Below, piece by piece: positions 29,786-38,754 of a stretch of 38,754 nt of DNA (the stretch's first letter is position 1; the number at the start of each line of letters is the position of its first letter). This DNA comes from an uncultured Lentisphaerota bacterium (GTDB lineage: Bacteria; Verrucomicrobiota; Lentisphaeria; Victivallales; GWF2-50-93): NCBI GenBank assembly GCA_903872565.1, contig CAIQLG010000034.1, positions 1 through 38,754 of the forward strand, in the 5' to 3' direction. Both the position numbers and the translations under genes were made by a program. A model generated the notes under the pieces. The model did no database searches and was not told the DNA's origin. It saw only the letters and a list, made by a program, of their open reading frames with translations.

Positions 29786-31542
29786 CTGAAGAGCGCCCAG
29801 GTTCTTATGCCGGCGAATATGATGAAGAAGGTTGTGAGTGCGAGCAGTATGACAATGTTTCTCTTCCATATCTCACCGTATTGTGGAAGAATTCCAAAAC
29901 TGATCTGCATTGCGCTGATTATCGGGTTGAATGAGAGTATGAACGAGGATATGCCGGTGGAAAGTCTTTCGCCGAGGGCGGCGGGAGCCAGTGTTATCAC
30001 GCAGATGAACGCGGATATCGAGTATGAGACGGCGGTGGCGATGCTTGTCCTACGGCATATGGAAGAGGCGAAAAGGCCGCCGGACAGGAAGGTGAGACTG
30101 CTCAGGACAAGTATGACTATCCATATGACGAGCCTTCTGTATGTCCCCCAGAACTTGATCCACCACTCCTCCTCGGAGGCCATTTTGGCGAGTTTTGCCC
30201 ACCATTCGCCGCTGATCATGGAGCCGTCCGGAAAGACCGTCTGCACCTCGAGATATGCCATTGCGAAAAGGATGAAGACACTGCTTATTATGAAGATGAG
30301 GGCGTAGAAGAATGTGGCCTTGAGTTTTCCGAGGATTACGGTCAAAGGGCTTATGGGAGTGAGTCTGAGCTGGATGAATGTTCCATTGGTGATCTCGTCG
30401 GTGATGAGCCCGCTGCTGAGTCCCGGGGTGAGGAGCGCGACAATGCCGGTCTGGAAGATTATGGCGGCGGCCCAGACTTTTTCAGGGTCCACCTTGTCGC
30501 CGAGCTGCATCGCGACGAGAGTGAGCAGGCAGAGGCTCGCTATGAATATTCCGGAAATGGTTCTGATAATAAAATTGGGATTGGAGAATATTTTGCTTCT
30601 GAGCTCGGTGATATAGACCGGGTTGGAGAAGTACCCGATGTTCTTTTTTCTCTTGAGTGGATCAAAGAGGTAGAACGGCCAGGTGAGTTTTCTCTTGATC
30701 GCGGTTCTGGTATCCGAATACTTCGCCATACTTTTTGCGAATTTCGCAGGCGGTTTGAGTATCCTCTTGAAGAATTGAGCGAACGCTACGGCAGAAATGA
30801 TGCAGGAGCTTATGAAGAAGATGAGTAGAGGTGAAACTGCGTCTCTGCCAGGTATGACAGACATGCTCATGGAATATTTTTCTGGACTGAGCAGATAGAA
30901 CATGGCATCGTAGGGGCTTATGTTTCTGACCATCTGCCATAGTGTTCTGAACCCTATGATGTTGCCGAGGAGCGCACCTGGCAACCAGGTTGCGCCCGCA
31001 AAGACAAGAATCAGTATGTAATTCATGAGGATTGCAGTGGAGCTTCTCGAGCAGTAGGAACTGCAGGCAAGCCCGACAAGACCGTAGCTGAGTGCGGTCA
31101 TAAAGAGAATAAGCGCGATCTTGGAGAGGAAAATAAGGTTCACTCCGCCGGTGAGGGCTGTCATCGCGGCAATTGGCATCGAGAGAGCTATCAGGATAAG
31201 GAGCATCATTATGGAGGAAATCAGTTTGCCAGCCATGATCTCGGACGGTGTGAGGAGCGTGGTGAAAAGAGATGCATAGGTGTCGTTCTCCCTCTCTATA
31301 GTGATGGAAGTCGCGGCGAATGCAGGAACGAGAAGCATCAGGACAGTGAGGTTGACGCTGAAGAAAAGTTCGAAGATTTTTCTCCCGCTTTCTGACACTG
31401 CGGAGAGGACTCCGCTCCCCGGCCACATGGCGAGCAGTACAAAGGCGAGCGAGAAGAGATAGACGAAGACGAAGAATCTCACTTTCGGCGATCTTGCCGA
31501 ACTCATGAACTCTCTTTTAAGTATCGGGTTGTCGAAAAACAT
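29773..31542 (-). CDS. ABC-2 type transporter permease
   Basis: Many TM segments in two modules; 'NPILKREFMSSARSPKVRFFVFVYLFSLAFVLLAMW', 'TSITIERENDTYASLFTTLLTPSEIMAGKL', 'SSGLITDEITNGTFIQLRLTPISPLTVILGKL'. Confidence 0.88.
   Translation of the reverse strand: MFFDNPILKREFMSSARSPKVRFFVFVYLFSLAFVLLAMWPGSGVLSAVSESGRKIFELFFSVNLTVLMLLVPAFAATSITIERENDTYASLFTTLLTPSEIMAGKLISSIMMLLILIALSMPIAAMTALTGGVNLIFLSKIALILFMTALSYGLVGLACSSYCSRSSTAILMNYILILVFAGATWLPGALLGNIIGFRTLWQMVRNISPYDAMFYLLSPEKYSMSMSVIPGRDAVSPLLIFFISSCIISAVAFAQFFKRILKPPAKFAKSMAKYSDTRTAIKRKLTWPFYLFDPLKRKKNIGYFSNPVYITELRSKIFSNPNFIIRTISGIFIASLCLLTLVAMQLGDKVDPEKVWAAAIIFQTGIVALLTPGLSSGLITDEITNGTFIQLRLTPISPLTVILGKLKATFFYALIFIISSVFILFAMAYLEVQTVFPDGSMISGEWWAKLAKMASEEEWWIKFWGTYRRLVIWIVILVLSSLTFLSGGLFASSICRRTSIATAVSYSISAFICVITLAPAALGERLSTGISSFILSFNPIISAMQISFGILPQYGEIWKRNIVILLALTTFFIIFAGIRTWALFRKQE
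30736..30748. repeat. Iterated palindrome copy 6, TGCGAATTTCGCA, inside the ABC-2 permease gene
   Basis: Exact match. Confidence 0.9.
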
Positions 31543-31543
31543 T

Positions 31544-32476
31544 TCAGGCTCCGGCGCGGTTTGTGATTTTCATGAATACGTTCTCGAGGTCAGCCTCGTT
31601 TTCCGAGAACCACTTGACTCTCACCTTGTTTTCGATGAGGAAAAGCAGTATGGTGCCTATCATGTCGCGCATTCCGCTATAGGTGAATTCGATCTGCGAC
31701 TTGTCAATTATCTTGACATTGGATACGCCGTCAACATGTCTCATCAGCTCGGCAGCCTGGTTGACATCGGAATCCACGGTAAGCATGATCACGATGTCCT
31801 CCTGGAGTTTGCTGCTTATTTCCTTCACGGTGCCCTGTGCGAGAAGTTTCCCCTTCACGACAATTCCGACTTTCGTGGCTATTGTGGACAATTCCGGCAA
31901 GATATGGCTTGACAGGAGGATGGTTTTTCCCAGGCCGCTGAGTCTGAGGATGATCTGTTTCATCTCGATTCTGGCATTGGGATCGAGTCCGCTGGTGGGT
32001 TCGTCCAGGATAAGGACATCAGGATCGTGGACGAGTGTTTTCGCAAGCCCGATTTTCTGCCTCATACCTCTGGAAAGCGAGCTCAGCTGGTAGTCTATCA
32101 TGAATCTTGAGCCTGTGATTTCGAGGACTTCCTCTATTCTGCTTTTTCTTTTCTTAGGTGGGATCTTGAATGCCGCCCCATAAAAGTCCAGGAATTCCCA
32201 TACGCTCATCTGGTCGTATATTCCTGTGATGTCCGGCATATAGCCGATAATCTTCTTGACGGCTCTGATGTTTCTCTGATTGACCTCGACACCGCCGATC
32301 GAGGCTCTGCCGGAATCCGGCTTCAACAGGCCGCAGAGCATTTTTATGGTTGTAGTCTTTCCGGCACCGTTATGTCCGACAAATCCGTAGATGCATCCCC
32401 TTGGAACATCGAGGTTCAGCTTGAAGATGCCGCGGCCGGATCCGAAATCCTTGGTGTAATTTTCAGTGTTAATCAT
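31544..32476 (-). CDS. ABC-2 type transporter ATPase
   Basis: 'GFVGHNGAGKTTTIKMLCGLLKPDSG', 'LSRGMRQKIGLAKTLVHDPDVLILDEPTSGLDP', 'LLSSHIL'. Confidence 0.95.
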   Translation of the reverse strand: MINTENYTKDFGSGRGIFKLNLDVPRGCIYGFVGHNGAGKTTTIKMLCGLLKPDSGRASIGGVEVNQRNIRAVKKIIGYMPDITGIYDQMSVWEFLDFYGAAFKIPPKKRKSRIEEVLEITGSRFMIDYQLSSLSRGMRQKIGLAKTLVHDPDVLILDEPTSGLDPNARIEMKQIILRLSGLGKTILLSSHILPELSTIATKVGIVVKGKLLAQGTVKEISSKLQEDIVIMLTVDSDVNQAAELMRHVDGVSNVKIIDKSQIEFTYSGMRDMIGTILLFLIENKVRVKWFSENEADLENVFMKITNRAGA

Positions 32477-32493
32477 TTTGCCATCCGTGTTGT

Positions 32494-35031
32494 TCAGTAT
32501 GTTGAACCTGTTAAATTTTCATTTATGAATCCCTTGACTGAAACCGACAAATTCGTTATTGACAATGCATTCGCCCTGCGTCTCTGCACAGGATCCATGA
32601 GAGGATTTTTCTCATTCACGGTTATTAGGAATCTGCCCTTCCCGGTGATTGGGTCAATTATGCCGCCGATCTCTTTCCCGGCAAATGAAAAGACACCGTC
32701 ATTCTTTGTCTTGCCATTTACAACCTGGTCGGGGCGGAACTCCGCATATAAAGGTTTAGGCTGGGGATTTTTACTGTCGGGAAGAGCCTCGAGCTTTACA
32801 AGACGTGGCTCGAGGATCAGATTTCCACCCGGATTGCTGAACGAGAAGTAAATCCTTATTTCTGAGGGCTTTATTAATCTGAAGTGCGGGGGCACCTGGA
32901 AATCAATGGAATATTCGGAACTTGAGTACAGTCCCTCCTGGTTGCTGTTGAGCCTGTTGCCGTCAATTATTATTTTTGAACTTGTATTCCCGGCAGTCAA
33001 AGAAATCTGCTCCGGGCCGATCAATATCTCGTCCTCGGAATATTTTTCCCTCACGGGATAAACCATGATCTTTTTGCCCTGGCATCTGAAGCCCTCCGGA
33101 AGGCTCATCAAAGGATTTTCCATCCTTGTCGCCACCAGCAGCGCCGGGGAAGGCAGCCTGTCTCCATTATGCACGGCGTTCATGATCTGTTTTGAAAGAA
33201 CATCCGTGCTGAACATTTTGTCGCTCTCGTTGTTGCGGAAGGAAATCTGGCCGCCGCTGACATTCACCGGCAGTACTCCGTTCTGGAAGGCCAGGAATGC
33301 GAATTCGGGCTCCAAGCCGTCGGGTGACTTCCAGCCCTTAAGTTCATAGCCGGATTTCAGGTAGACAAGCTCGGGCAATATGGGCTCGCGCAAATTGGTC
33401 TGGAGACATGCCTTGGCCTTGAATTGCTTGAGCCTCAGCGACTGAAGCGGAACGTCGGACAATTCCGGAATACCATCGATTCTCTGGACAATAAGCTGAA
33501 CTCTCTGGACGTTCTGCGAAGACTCCTGTTGCGTGCTTTCCATGCCCGATCCCGAGAAAAAACCACCCCGACTTCCGCCGGATGCCTGCTCGGAATTGAA
33601 CCTTGGGATTCCGGAATAGTCCCGTGGAAGAATGGTGGAGATGAAAGATCCTGTGTTGGGAGCCTTCAATGTAACCTGCCTGTTTCTGTCGGAAAAAAGT
33701 CCGCAGTACAATGTGGTGTTGTCCGAGAAATCGCCGGGAATCGTCAATTCCACTCCGCTAAATATTGTGCCGTTGTTTTTGGCGGCGTTTTTCGCCTTGG
33801 AAAGGATATTGAGTGTCATTATGGTTGCAATCAGAATGCATACTCCCCATGCGGAAATATTTCTCTTGAGAAAATGTCCAGCCACAAATGCGGTGGCAAG
33901 AAGCAAGAAATATACGATTATGATTTTGAACACTGTGGCTGTTCCGGGAACGGTGAAACCTGTCATCTCGTCAATGCAGTTTGAAAATCCTCTTTCTTCG
34001 TTGTAGAGGTCCTGCCTTGACATGACAAATCGCGCCAGCTCCTTCCAGTCGGACTTGTCATTGTAGACATCATCCGAGAGTGGAATTGATATTAGCATGG
34101 CTGTCCCGAGTCCGAATTTCTTATATGCCACAAGAGGCATGCCATAATCCTTGATCAGGACAATGGAATTTTCAGCGGGAGTTGATTCGAGGAAATCGCA
34201 GAGCTTGACTCCTTTGAAGTCTTTCACAATTGCCGAAAGCGCCTTCACTTCGTCAACCTTCCTCACTCTGACAGGTTTTACCGGAATGAGATCTCCAATC
34301 GGGGTCAGAGCGGCCTTAAGTGTTGATTCGGGATATGCGAACACAAGAAGTCCGCCGGTTCTGACATATTCGTGTAGCGCATTGAACTGCGCCGTGTTCA
34401 TATTGTCGAAATTCAGATCAAGGAATATGAGGACATCAATGCCATCAAGCCCTTCGGGGGAGATGGGCATGCTCCGGGATGAAAAAAAGACCGGGAAAAA
34501 CTTGTCCTTCATATCCGGGAAGTTGACCATGGATCCGAAATTTATGTCGGCGGAATCGTTCAAGATCCCGTAATGAGGGCTTTTGGAATACAACATTTTG
34601 ACTGGAATAGACTCGCCCCTGTTCGGAAGCTTTGATCCGTCCGAAAAACTGGTGAGAAGATAATTTTCAGTGGTGCTACTCATGACCGTGCTGTTATAGT
34701 CATAGGTGGTACTGGCCGGAACATACACGGTGTCCATGAAAGTTATTTCCGGAGCTACCGAGAATGTGTCGTCAGCCGGCGATATCATCAGTGAAACATT
34801 GTGCGCCTTGCTGTCAGGGTTTTTTATGAGGCAGTGGAACGCCGCAGGAGTGAAAGGTTTGAGCCTGACGGATGTTCCCATTCTCATTGCTCCACCTGTG
34901 ACTTCAGGTTCGGAGAACAGATTCGATGCCGTCGCCAGAAAAGATGCCACGGCAACAAGTGCAGTAAGAATTCTCCCGCCGCATGAGTTTCCTCTGAAAA
35001 CATTTTCAACTGTTGCAGGCATGTTTTTCAC
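32494..35031 (-). CDS. Uncharacterised 845-aa exported/membrane protein of an ABC/HEAT operon
   Basis: N-terminal hydrophobic segment, 'LHEYVRTGGLLVFAYPES' (GATase-like segment), internal TMs 'VFKIIIVYFLLLATAFVAGHFLKRNISAWGVCILIATIMTLNIL'. GTG start overlaps the HEAT gene by 4 nt. Confidence 0.7.
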   Translation of the reverse strand: MKNMPATVENVFRGNSCGGRILTALVAVASFLATASNLFSEPEVTGGAMRMGTSVRLKPFTPAAFHCLIKNPDSKAHNVSLMISPADDTFSVAPEITFMDTVYVPASTTYDYNSTVMSSTTENYLLTSFSDGSKLPNRGESIPVKMLYSKSPHYGILNDSADINFGSMVNFPDMKDKFFPVFFSSRSMPISPEGLDGIDVLIFLDLNFDNMNTAQFNALHEYVRTGGLLVFAYPESTLKAALTPIGDLIPVKPVRVRKVDEVKALSAIVKDFKGVKLCDFLESTPAENSIVLIKDYGMPLVAYKKFGLGTAMLISIPLSDDVYNDKSDWKELARFVMSRQDLYNEERGFSNCIDEMTGFTVPGTATVFKIIIVYFLLLATAFVAGHFLKRNISAWGVCILIATIMTLNILSKAKNAAKNNGTIFSGVELTIPGDFSDNTTLYCGLFSDRNRQVTLKAPNTGSFISTILPRDYSGIPRFNSEQASGGSRGGFFSGSGMESTQQESSQNVQRVQLIVQRIDGIPELSDVPLQSLRLKQFKAKACLQTNLREPILPELVYLKSGYELKGWKSPDGLEPEFAFLAFQNGVLPVNVSGGQISFRNNESDKMFSTDVLSKQIMNAVHNGDRLPSPALLVATRMENPLMSLPEGFRCQGKKIMVYPVREKYSEDEILIGPEQISLTAGNTSSKIIIDGNRLNSNQEGLYSSSEYSIDFQVPPHFRLIKPSEIRIYFSFSNPGGNLILEPRLVKLEALPDSKNPQPKPLYAEFRPDQVVNGKTKNDGVFSFAGKEIGGIIDPITGKGRFLITVNEKNPLMDPVQRRRANALSITNLSVSVKGFINENLTGSTY

Positions 35032-36806
35032 TTTACTTCCTTGTCTTCCTTGATCTTGTTGACGGGGAAGAAAAATAAGGGATCCTGCATTTCGAGTTTT
35101 TTCGGTTCCGGCTTCTTCCCATCCATCATGCAGAGAGCCTGGTACATGTTGTATTCCAAGGCCGAGGTATATCCGAGCTCCTTGGTGTCTCTTTGGATAA
35201 TCGAATATATCTTATTCGCGGCCTCGCCAGCATCCTTGTACTTGCTGTTGAGAGCGGCGAGAGCCCAGAATGCCGATACTCGCGCAAACAACGTGTCATA
35301 ACTGCTTCCCATCGGAGTTGGAATCACTTCTTGCGTGATATTCCTTTCAAGGGTGGATAGTATTTTCTTGTCGTAGGAAAATGTTTTTGCTATAGCCCAG
35401 GAGGCGTGCGCCCTGACATCGGCGGAGACGGTGTATTCCTTCAGATTTTCAAAGAGGATGCCTGCGAAAACATTGTTTCCCGTCAGAGCAATGGACCTTA
35501 TTGCTTCGAGCCTGACCTGGAGATCGGAGTCCTTGTCCAGCTTTCTCAGCAAATCGTATGTCTCAGGGAGATTGAATCTTCCCAGTGTCCATGCGATGGC
35601 CTTTCTCACCGATGGATTCTTATGATCTGCAAATGACACGACCACATCCGAAGATTCCTTATAGTCGAACGAGCCGAGCGTACGAATCGCCCTGGCGATT
35701 GTCTCGTCCAATTTGGCATCCTTGAGAATCCCGGTTATCTTTTCGGAATATTCCTTTTTGCACAGAAGCCCGAGCACTCTCAAGGCGGAATCCTGGGACA
35801 CGGAATTGTCTAGCGATTCTCCGCCGATCATTTCAATGAACTGATTTTGAGGGCTCAGCTTCACAAGCGAATCCTCGGCCGCTGTCCTCACGAAGAAACT
35901 GGCATCGGCAATTTTTTTGATGAGTGTAAGCACCGAATTATCACTTTTATAATTCCCCAGCGTAAGGCATGCAAGGCGCCTGACCTCGAAATCGCTGTCC
36001 TCTGTAAGCTTGATCAGAACATTCTCCAGCAACGGATTGACAATATTGTTTTCCGCGACCGCAGTCCGGACAGGGACAATCTGGTCATCGGAAAGCTTGT
36101 CGAGACAAAATATCCCTGCTTCATTCATTCCGGCTTTTATTCCGCTCACAAAGGATATCTTGACGGAACTGTCATCCTTGGAGACCGCGTCAAGCGCTTC
36201 TTTGAGACTCTTCTCCTTTGACTCAAATTTTCCTATGAAATATGCGGCTCCGCACCTGTTGGGCATGAAACTGCTTTTTAACAGTCCCTCGAGCTTCTGC
36301 AAATCCTGCTTGATTACACAATTTCGGAGTTCATTCCATATCATGTTGGCGACGAATTCGTTGTCTTCGGTTTCAAGCGATTTAAATACCTGATAGGCAT
36401 TTCCGCCGGAGTTGAGAAAGACAAGATTGGAATACAGTCTTATGAACTGTGAATTGTTCTTCAAGTTGTCGCGGTAGTAGTCTATCTTCACCGGCTTGAA
36501 TATTTTCCTCTGGTTGTAGATCGAACGAAGCGATTCCGCCACGATATTCTGATCTTTCTCCTCCTTGAGAATCCCCTCGAGTTCCTGGGCTACCACCTTG
36601 TTGTTTGTCAAGCCCAGCATCTTGACCGTTTCTCCTCTGACCCTGGGATCCTTGATGCGGTCGAGATATTTAAACTGCACATTGACATCCTTCGTGGGGA
36701 CAAATATCTCGGATTCCGGGGGGTCTATTTTCTGATCGAAGGGCTGGGTGCTCCAAATATCCCCCAGAAGAGGATAGAAAAGACTTATCATCAATATTAA
36801 GTTCAT
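35028..36806 (-). CDS. Exported HEAT-repeat protein
   Basis: Signal-like MNLILMISLFYPLLGDIWS from ATG 36806; HEAT units 'IVPVRTAVAENNIVNPLLENVLIKLTEDSDFEVRRLACLTLGNYKSDNSVLTLIKKIADASFFVRTAAEDSL'. Confidence 0.82.
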   Translation of the reverse strand: MNLILMISLFYPLLGDIWSTQPFDQKIDPPESEIFVPTKDVNVQFKYLDRIKDPRVRGETVKMLGLTNNKVVAQELEGILKEEKDQNIVAESLRSIYNQRKIFKPVKIDYYRDNLKNNSQFIRLYSNLVFLNSGGNAYQVFKSLETEDNEFVANMIWNELRNCVIKQDLQKLEGLLKSSFMPNRCGAAYFIGKFESKEKSLKEALDAVSKDDSSVKISFVSGIKAGMNEAGIFCLDKLSDDQIVPVRTAVAENNIVNPLLENVLIKLTEDSDFEVRRLACLTLGNYKSDNSVLTLIKKIADASFFVRTAAEDSLVKLSPQNQFIEMIGGESLDNSVSQDSALRVLGLLCKKEYSEKITGILKDAKLDETIARAIRTLGSFDYKESSDVVVSFADHKNPSVRKAIAWTLGRFNLPETYDLLRKLDKDSDLQVRLEAIRSIALTGNNVFAGILFENLKEYTVSADVRAHASWAIAKTFSYDKKILSTLERNITQEVIPTPMGSSYDTLFARVSAFWALAALNSKYKDAGEAANKIYSIIQRDTKELGYTSALEYNMYQALCMMDGKKPEPKKLEMQDPLFFFPVNKIKEDKEVK

Positions 36807-36888
36807 CAATAATTTTCTCGTTATGTTTAGGATTTCGATATTCGAATTTCGGATTTGGGTTGCAGGCACAGCCCGCCTTAGTGATTAT

Positions 36889-37872
36889 CTATTTATAGTT
36901 GGTTATGATTATTTCCGAGACGCATCCGCGGCCATCGGCCTTGGAGTTGATGAATCTCGGAACCGGAATGCGCTGTATCTTGAATCCCTCGTAGAGCTTG
37001 TCGAAGAAATCGTCGTCCGGATCGGAGTTCTTCGGATCCGAGTTGCTGAGCATTAGATGTATCCCCTTTTCGTGGAGCCTGCTGTAAAGAGTGGAAAGCC
37101 TTATCTGTTCGGCATCGTCGAATCTGGTCGCACTGTATGCGGTGAAACTCGATGCATTGATGGGACGGTAGGGAGGATCAAAATATACGAAAGAGCTGTG
37201 TTTTATCTCGTCTTCAATCATGTCGAAGGAGGCTCTTCTTATTTCCGCCATCTGCAGGATTTTTGAAACATTGACAAGGTTTTCCTCGTCGCATATTCTC
37301 GGGTTGTCGTAATCGCCCGCGGCGGAATTGAACTCCCCGTCCGAATTAACCCTGAAGAGTCCGTTGAAGCAGGTCTTGTTGAGAAATATTATCTGTGCCG
37401 CCCTGGGTATCCACTTTTCGGAGTAGTTTTCGAAATCCATGAATTTCCTGCGCAAGTTGAACTTCCATCTCAGTCCGTAGAAATAGGTGCTTCTCTCGGA
37501 TCTGTTCAACTTCAGGTACGACTTTTCATACTTTTCAAGTTCCTGGATCAGTTTCAAAGGATCCTTCTGGACTACCTTGTATGTGAGAATCAGCTCCTCG
37601 TTGATGTCATAGATGTATGCGTTCTCAACCTGGTAATTTTGAACTATGTCAAAAAATACCGCGCCGCTTCCGAGAAACGGTTCGAAGTAGTTTTTGATCT
37701 TCCTGTTCTTGAGTTCGGAGGGGTAGAGCCCCTGGAATTTGTGCAGAAGTTTTCTTTTCCCGCCTGCCCACTTGAGAAAAGGCTTCGTGGGCGGAACAAC
37801 CCCGCGTCCGGTCTTGTCGGGCGCGGATCGCTCCATCCTATCCATTTTCGAATTGATCCGAGAATTACTCAC
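36889..37872 (-). CDS. dam: DNA adenine N6-methyltransferase, Dam/DpnIIA (D12 class)
   Basis: 'PFLKWAGGKRKLLHKF', 'YFEPFLGSGAVFFDI', 'FVYFDPPYRPI'. Confidence 0.94.
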   Translation of the reverse strand: MSNSRINSKMDRMERSAPDKTGRGVVPPTKPFLKWAGGKRKLLHKFQGLYPSELKNRKIKNYFEPFLGSGAVFFDIVQNYQVENAYIYDINEELILTYKVVQKDPLKLIQELEKYEKSYLKLNRSERSTYFYGLRWKFNLRRKFMDFENYSEKWIPRAAQIIFLNKTCFNGLFRVNSDGEFNSAAGDYDNPRICDEENLVNVSKILQMAEIRRASFDMIEDEIKHSSFVYFDPPYRPINASSFTAYSATRFDDAEQIRLSTLYSRLHEKGIHLMLSNSDPKNSDPDDDFFDKLYEGFKIQRIPVPRFINSKADGRGCVSEIIITNYK

Positions 37873-37896
37873 TGAATTCCCCTCTTCAGTAAATAT

Positions 37897-38295
37897 TTAC
37901 AGCGGAAGTCCGAAATAAAGTTTGAGCCAGGATTCGAGATCCTCGATCTCAAGGGCTCTTCCGGTCGAAATCAGAAACGACTTCATGTTCTGAGTCATTC
38001 CCTCGCCACCATAGAGGATTATCCCGTAGATCGGCCATGCCTTGATATCCTCGACGACAGAAGGAATCTTCTCTTCGGTTGTCCCGGGTGTCTTCTGGAA
38101 TTTGCATTCGATCCCGAGAACTTTTCTGGTCTGGGGGTTCAGAAGTATCACATCAATTTTCCTGTTGGAACCCCAGATCCGTTTTCCGGCCGGGTACTGT
38201 TCCTTTGACTCGAGACCAAGATTCTTGGCGATTTCCACAACAGCCTTGACAAGTTCTCCGCATGTTTCAAACGAGTTCTTTTTCGATTCCGCCAT
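37897..38295 (-). CDS. Small PD-(D/E)XK-type nuclease, putative restriction partner of the Dam-like methylase
   Basis: 'NRKIDVILLNPQTRKVLGIECKFQ' fits D-x(n)-ExK; 25-nt gap to the methylase. Confidence 0.7.
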   Translation of the reverse strand: MAESKKNSFETCGELVKAVVEIAKNLGLESKEQYPAGKRIWGSNRKIDVILLNPQTRKVLGIECKFQKTPGTTEEKIPSVVEDIKAWPIYGIILYGGEGMTQNMKSFLISTGRALEIEDLESWLKLYFGLPL

Positions 38296-38350
38296 ACTAG
38301 TATCCTTTCATTTTATTGTTTAGAATTAGACATTAGATTTAAAAACATTG

Positions 38351-38598
38351 AAGTGTAGGTTTGACCCCGGCTCTGCTCCCGTTCTTTACCGACTGTTTTT
38401 CCTTAAAATAAACTTCTCATCCACGTTGTAAAATCCTGCAACCGCTGAGACAACTCTTGCTAAAGGAATTAAGGCTAGAAACCGTGTCTGCCTGCCCAGC
38501 TCACGCCGAATGTTCAGGTTTTCCGTCATTACTGTCAGGAAAAAACAAACATGTCTGCTACTGGACGAATAACTTAACATGGCTTTTCTTATTGTCAA
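38351..38598 (-). pseudogene. Possible C-terminal remnant of a Y1 (IS200-like/RAYT) transposase
   Basis: 70-aa ORF ending 'RRELGRQTRFLALIPLARVVSAVAGFYNVDEKFILRKNSR', similar in style to DnaA-like C-termini of Y1 transposases; AAGTGTAGGTTTGACCCC lies just downstream (38351-38368). Confidence 0.35.
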
Positions 38599-38754
38599 AT
38601 CATAGAAGGTACGACCTGGGGTGTTAAAAACTTGCCACTTTTCTTAGGTTTTCTGGAAATAACTTCACCGAGGAATTCTTAAAATTTGTATTTATGAGAC
38701 TAAAAGCCCTTTTCCTTTTTGACAAAAAACTCTCTCCGATATTCTGCCTGAGCC

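Overview
The window looks like chromosomal DNA from a PVC-type bacterium (Lentisphaerae, Verrucomicrobia or Planctomycetes style gene content; inferred from gene content only). Left to right it contains: (i) a giant minus-strand secreted multidomain protein (MTase-like N-terminus, PQQ-type propeller, Ig-like, LamG, 7 Calx-beta, 7 RCC1 and IPT/TIG units), interrupted by one in-frame TAG in RCC1 unit 6 of 7; (ii) upstream of it, an ECF sigma factor fused to a TM helix and a C-terminal ~33-aa 'WAxxDPxAAAxWAExLP' repeat array; (iii) a GC-rich, 4-nt-overlapping cassette of CNVPVxRYALERW-type membrane protein, FtsX-like permease and LolD/MacB-like ATPase; (iv) a zinc-ribbon Ser/Thr kinase; (v) a UxuB-like SDR divergent from L-rhamnose isomerase; (vi) an envelope operon kdsD-like / TPR / lptE-like / srkA-like; (vii) GH2 beta-galactosidase, an AraC regulator, and an overlapping DegT aminotransferase / ceramidase-like pair; (viii) an operon of HEAT protein, 845-aa membrane protein, ABC ATPase and ABC-2 permease; (ix) a Dam-type methylase plus a small PD-(D/E)XK nuclease; (x) a probable RAYT-like remnant. 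The most striking unexplained sequence signal is a 13-bp palindrome TGCGAAWTTCGCA. It occurs six times exactly between 14.6 and 30.8 kb, always inside genes, in all three reading frames and with unrelated flanks, resembling the logic of cyanobacterial HIP1. All calls come from reading the sequence; no searches were run.
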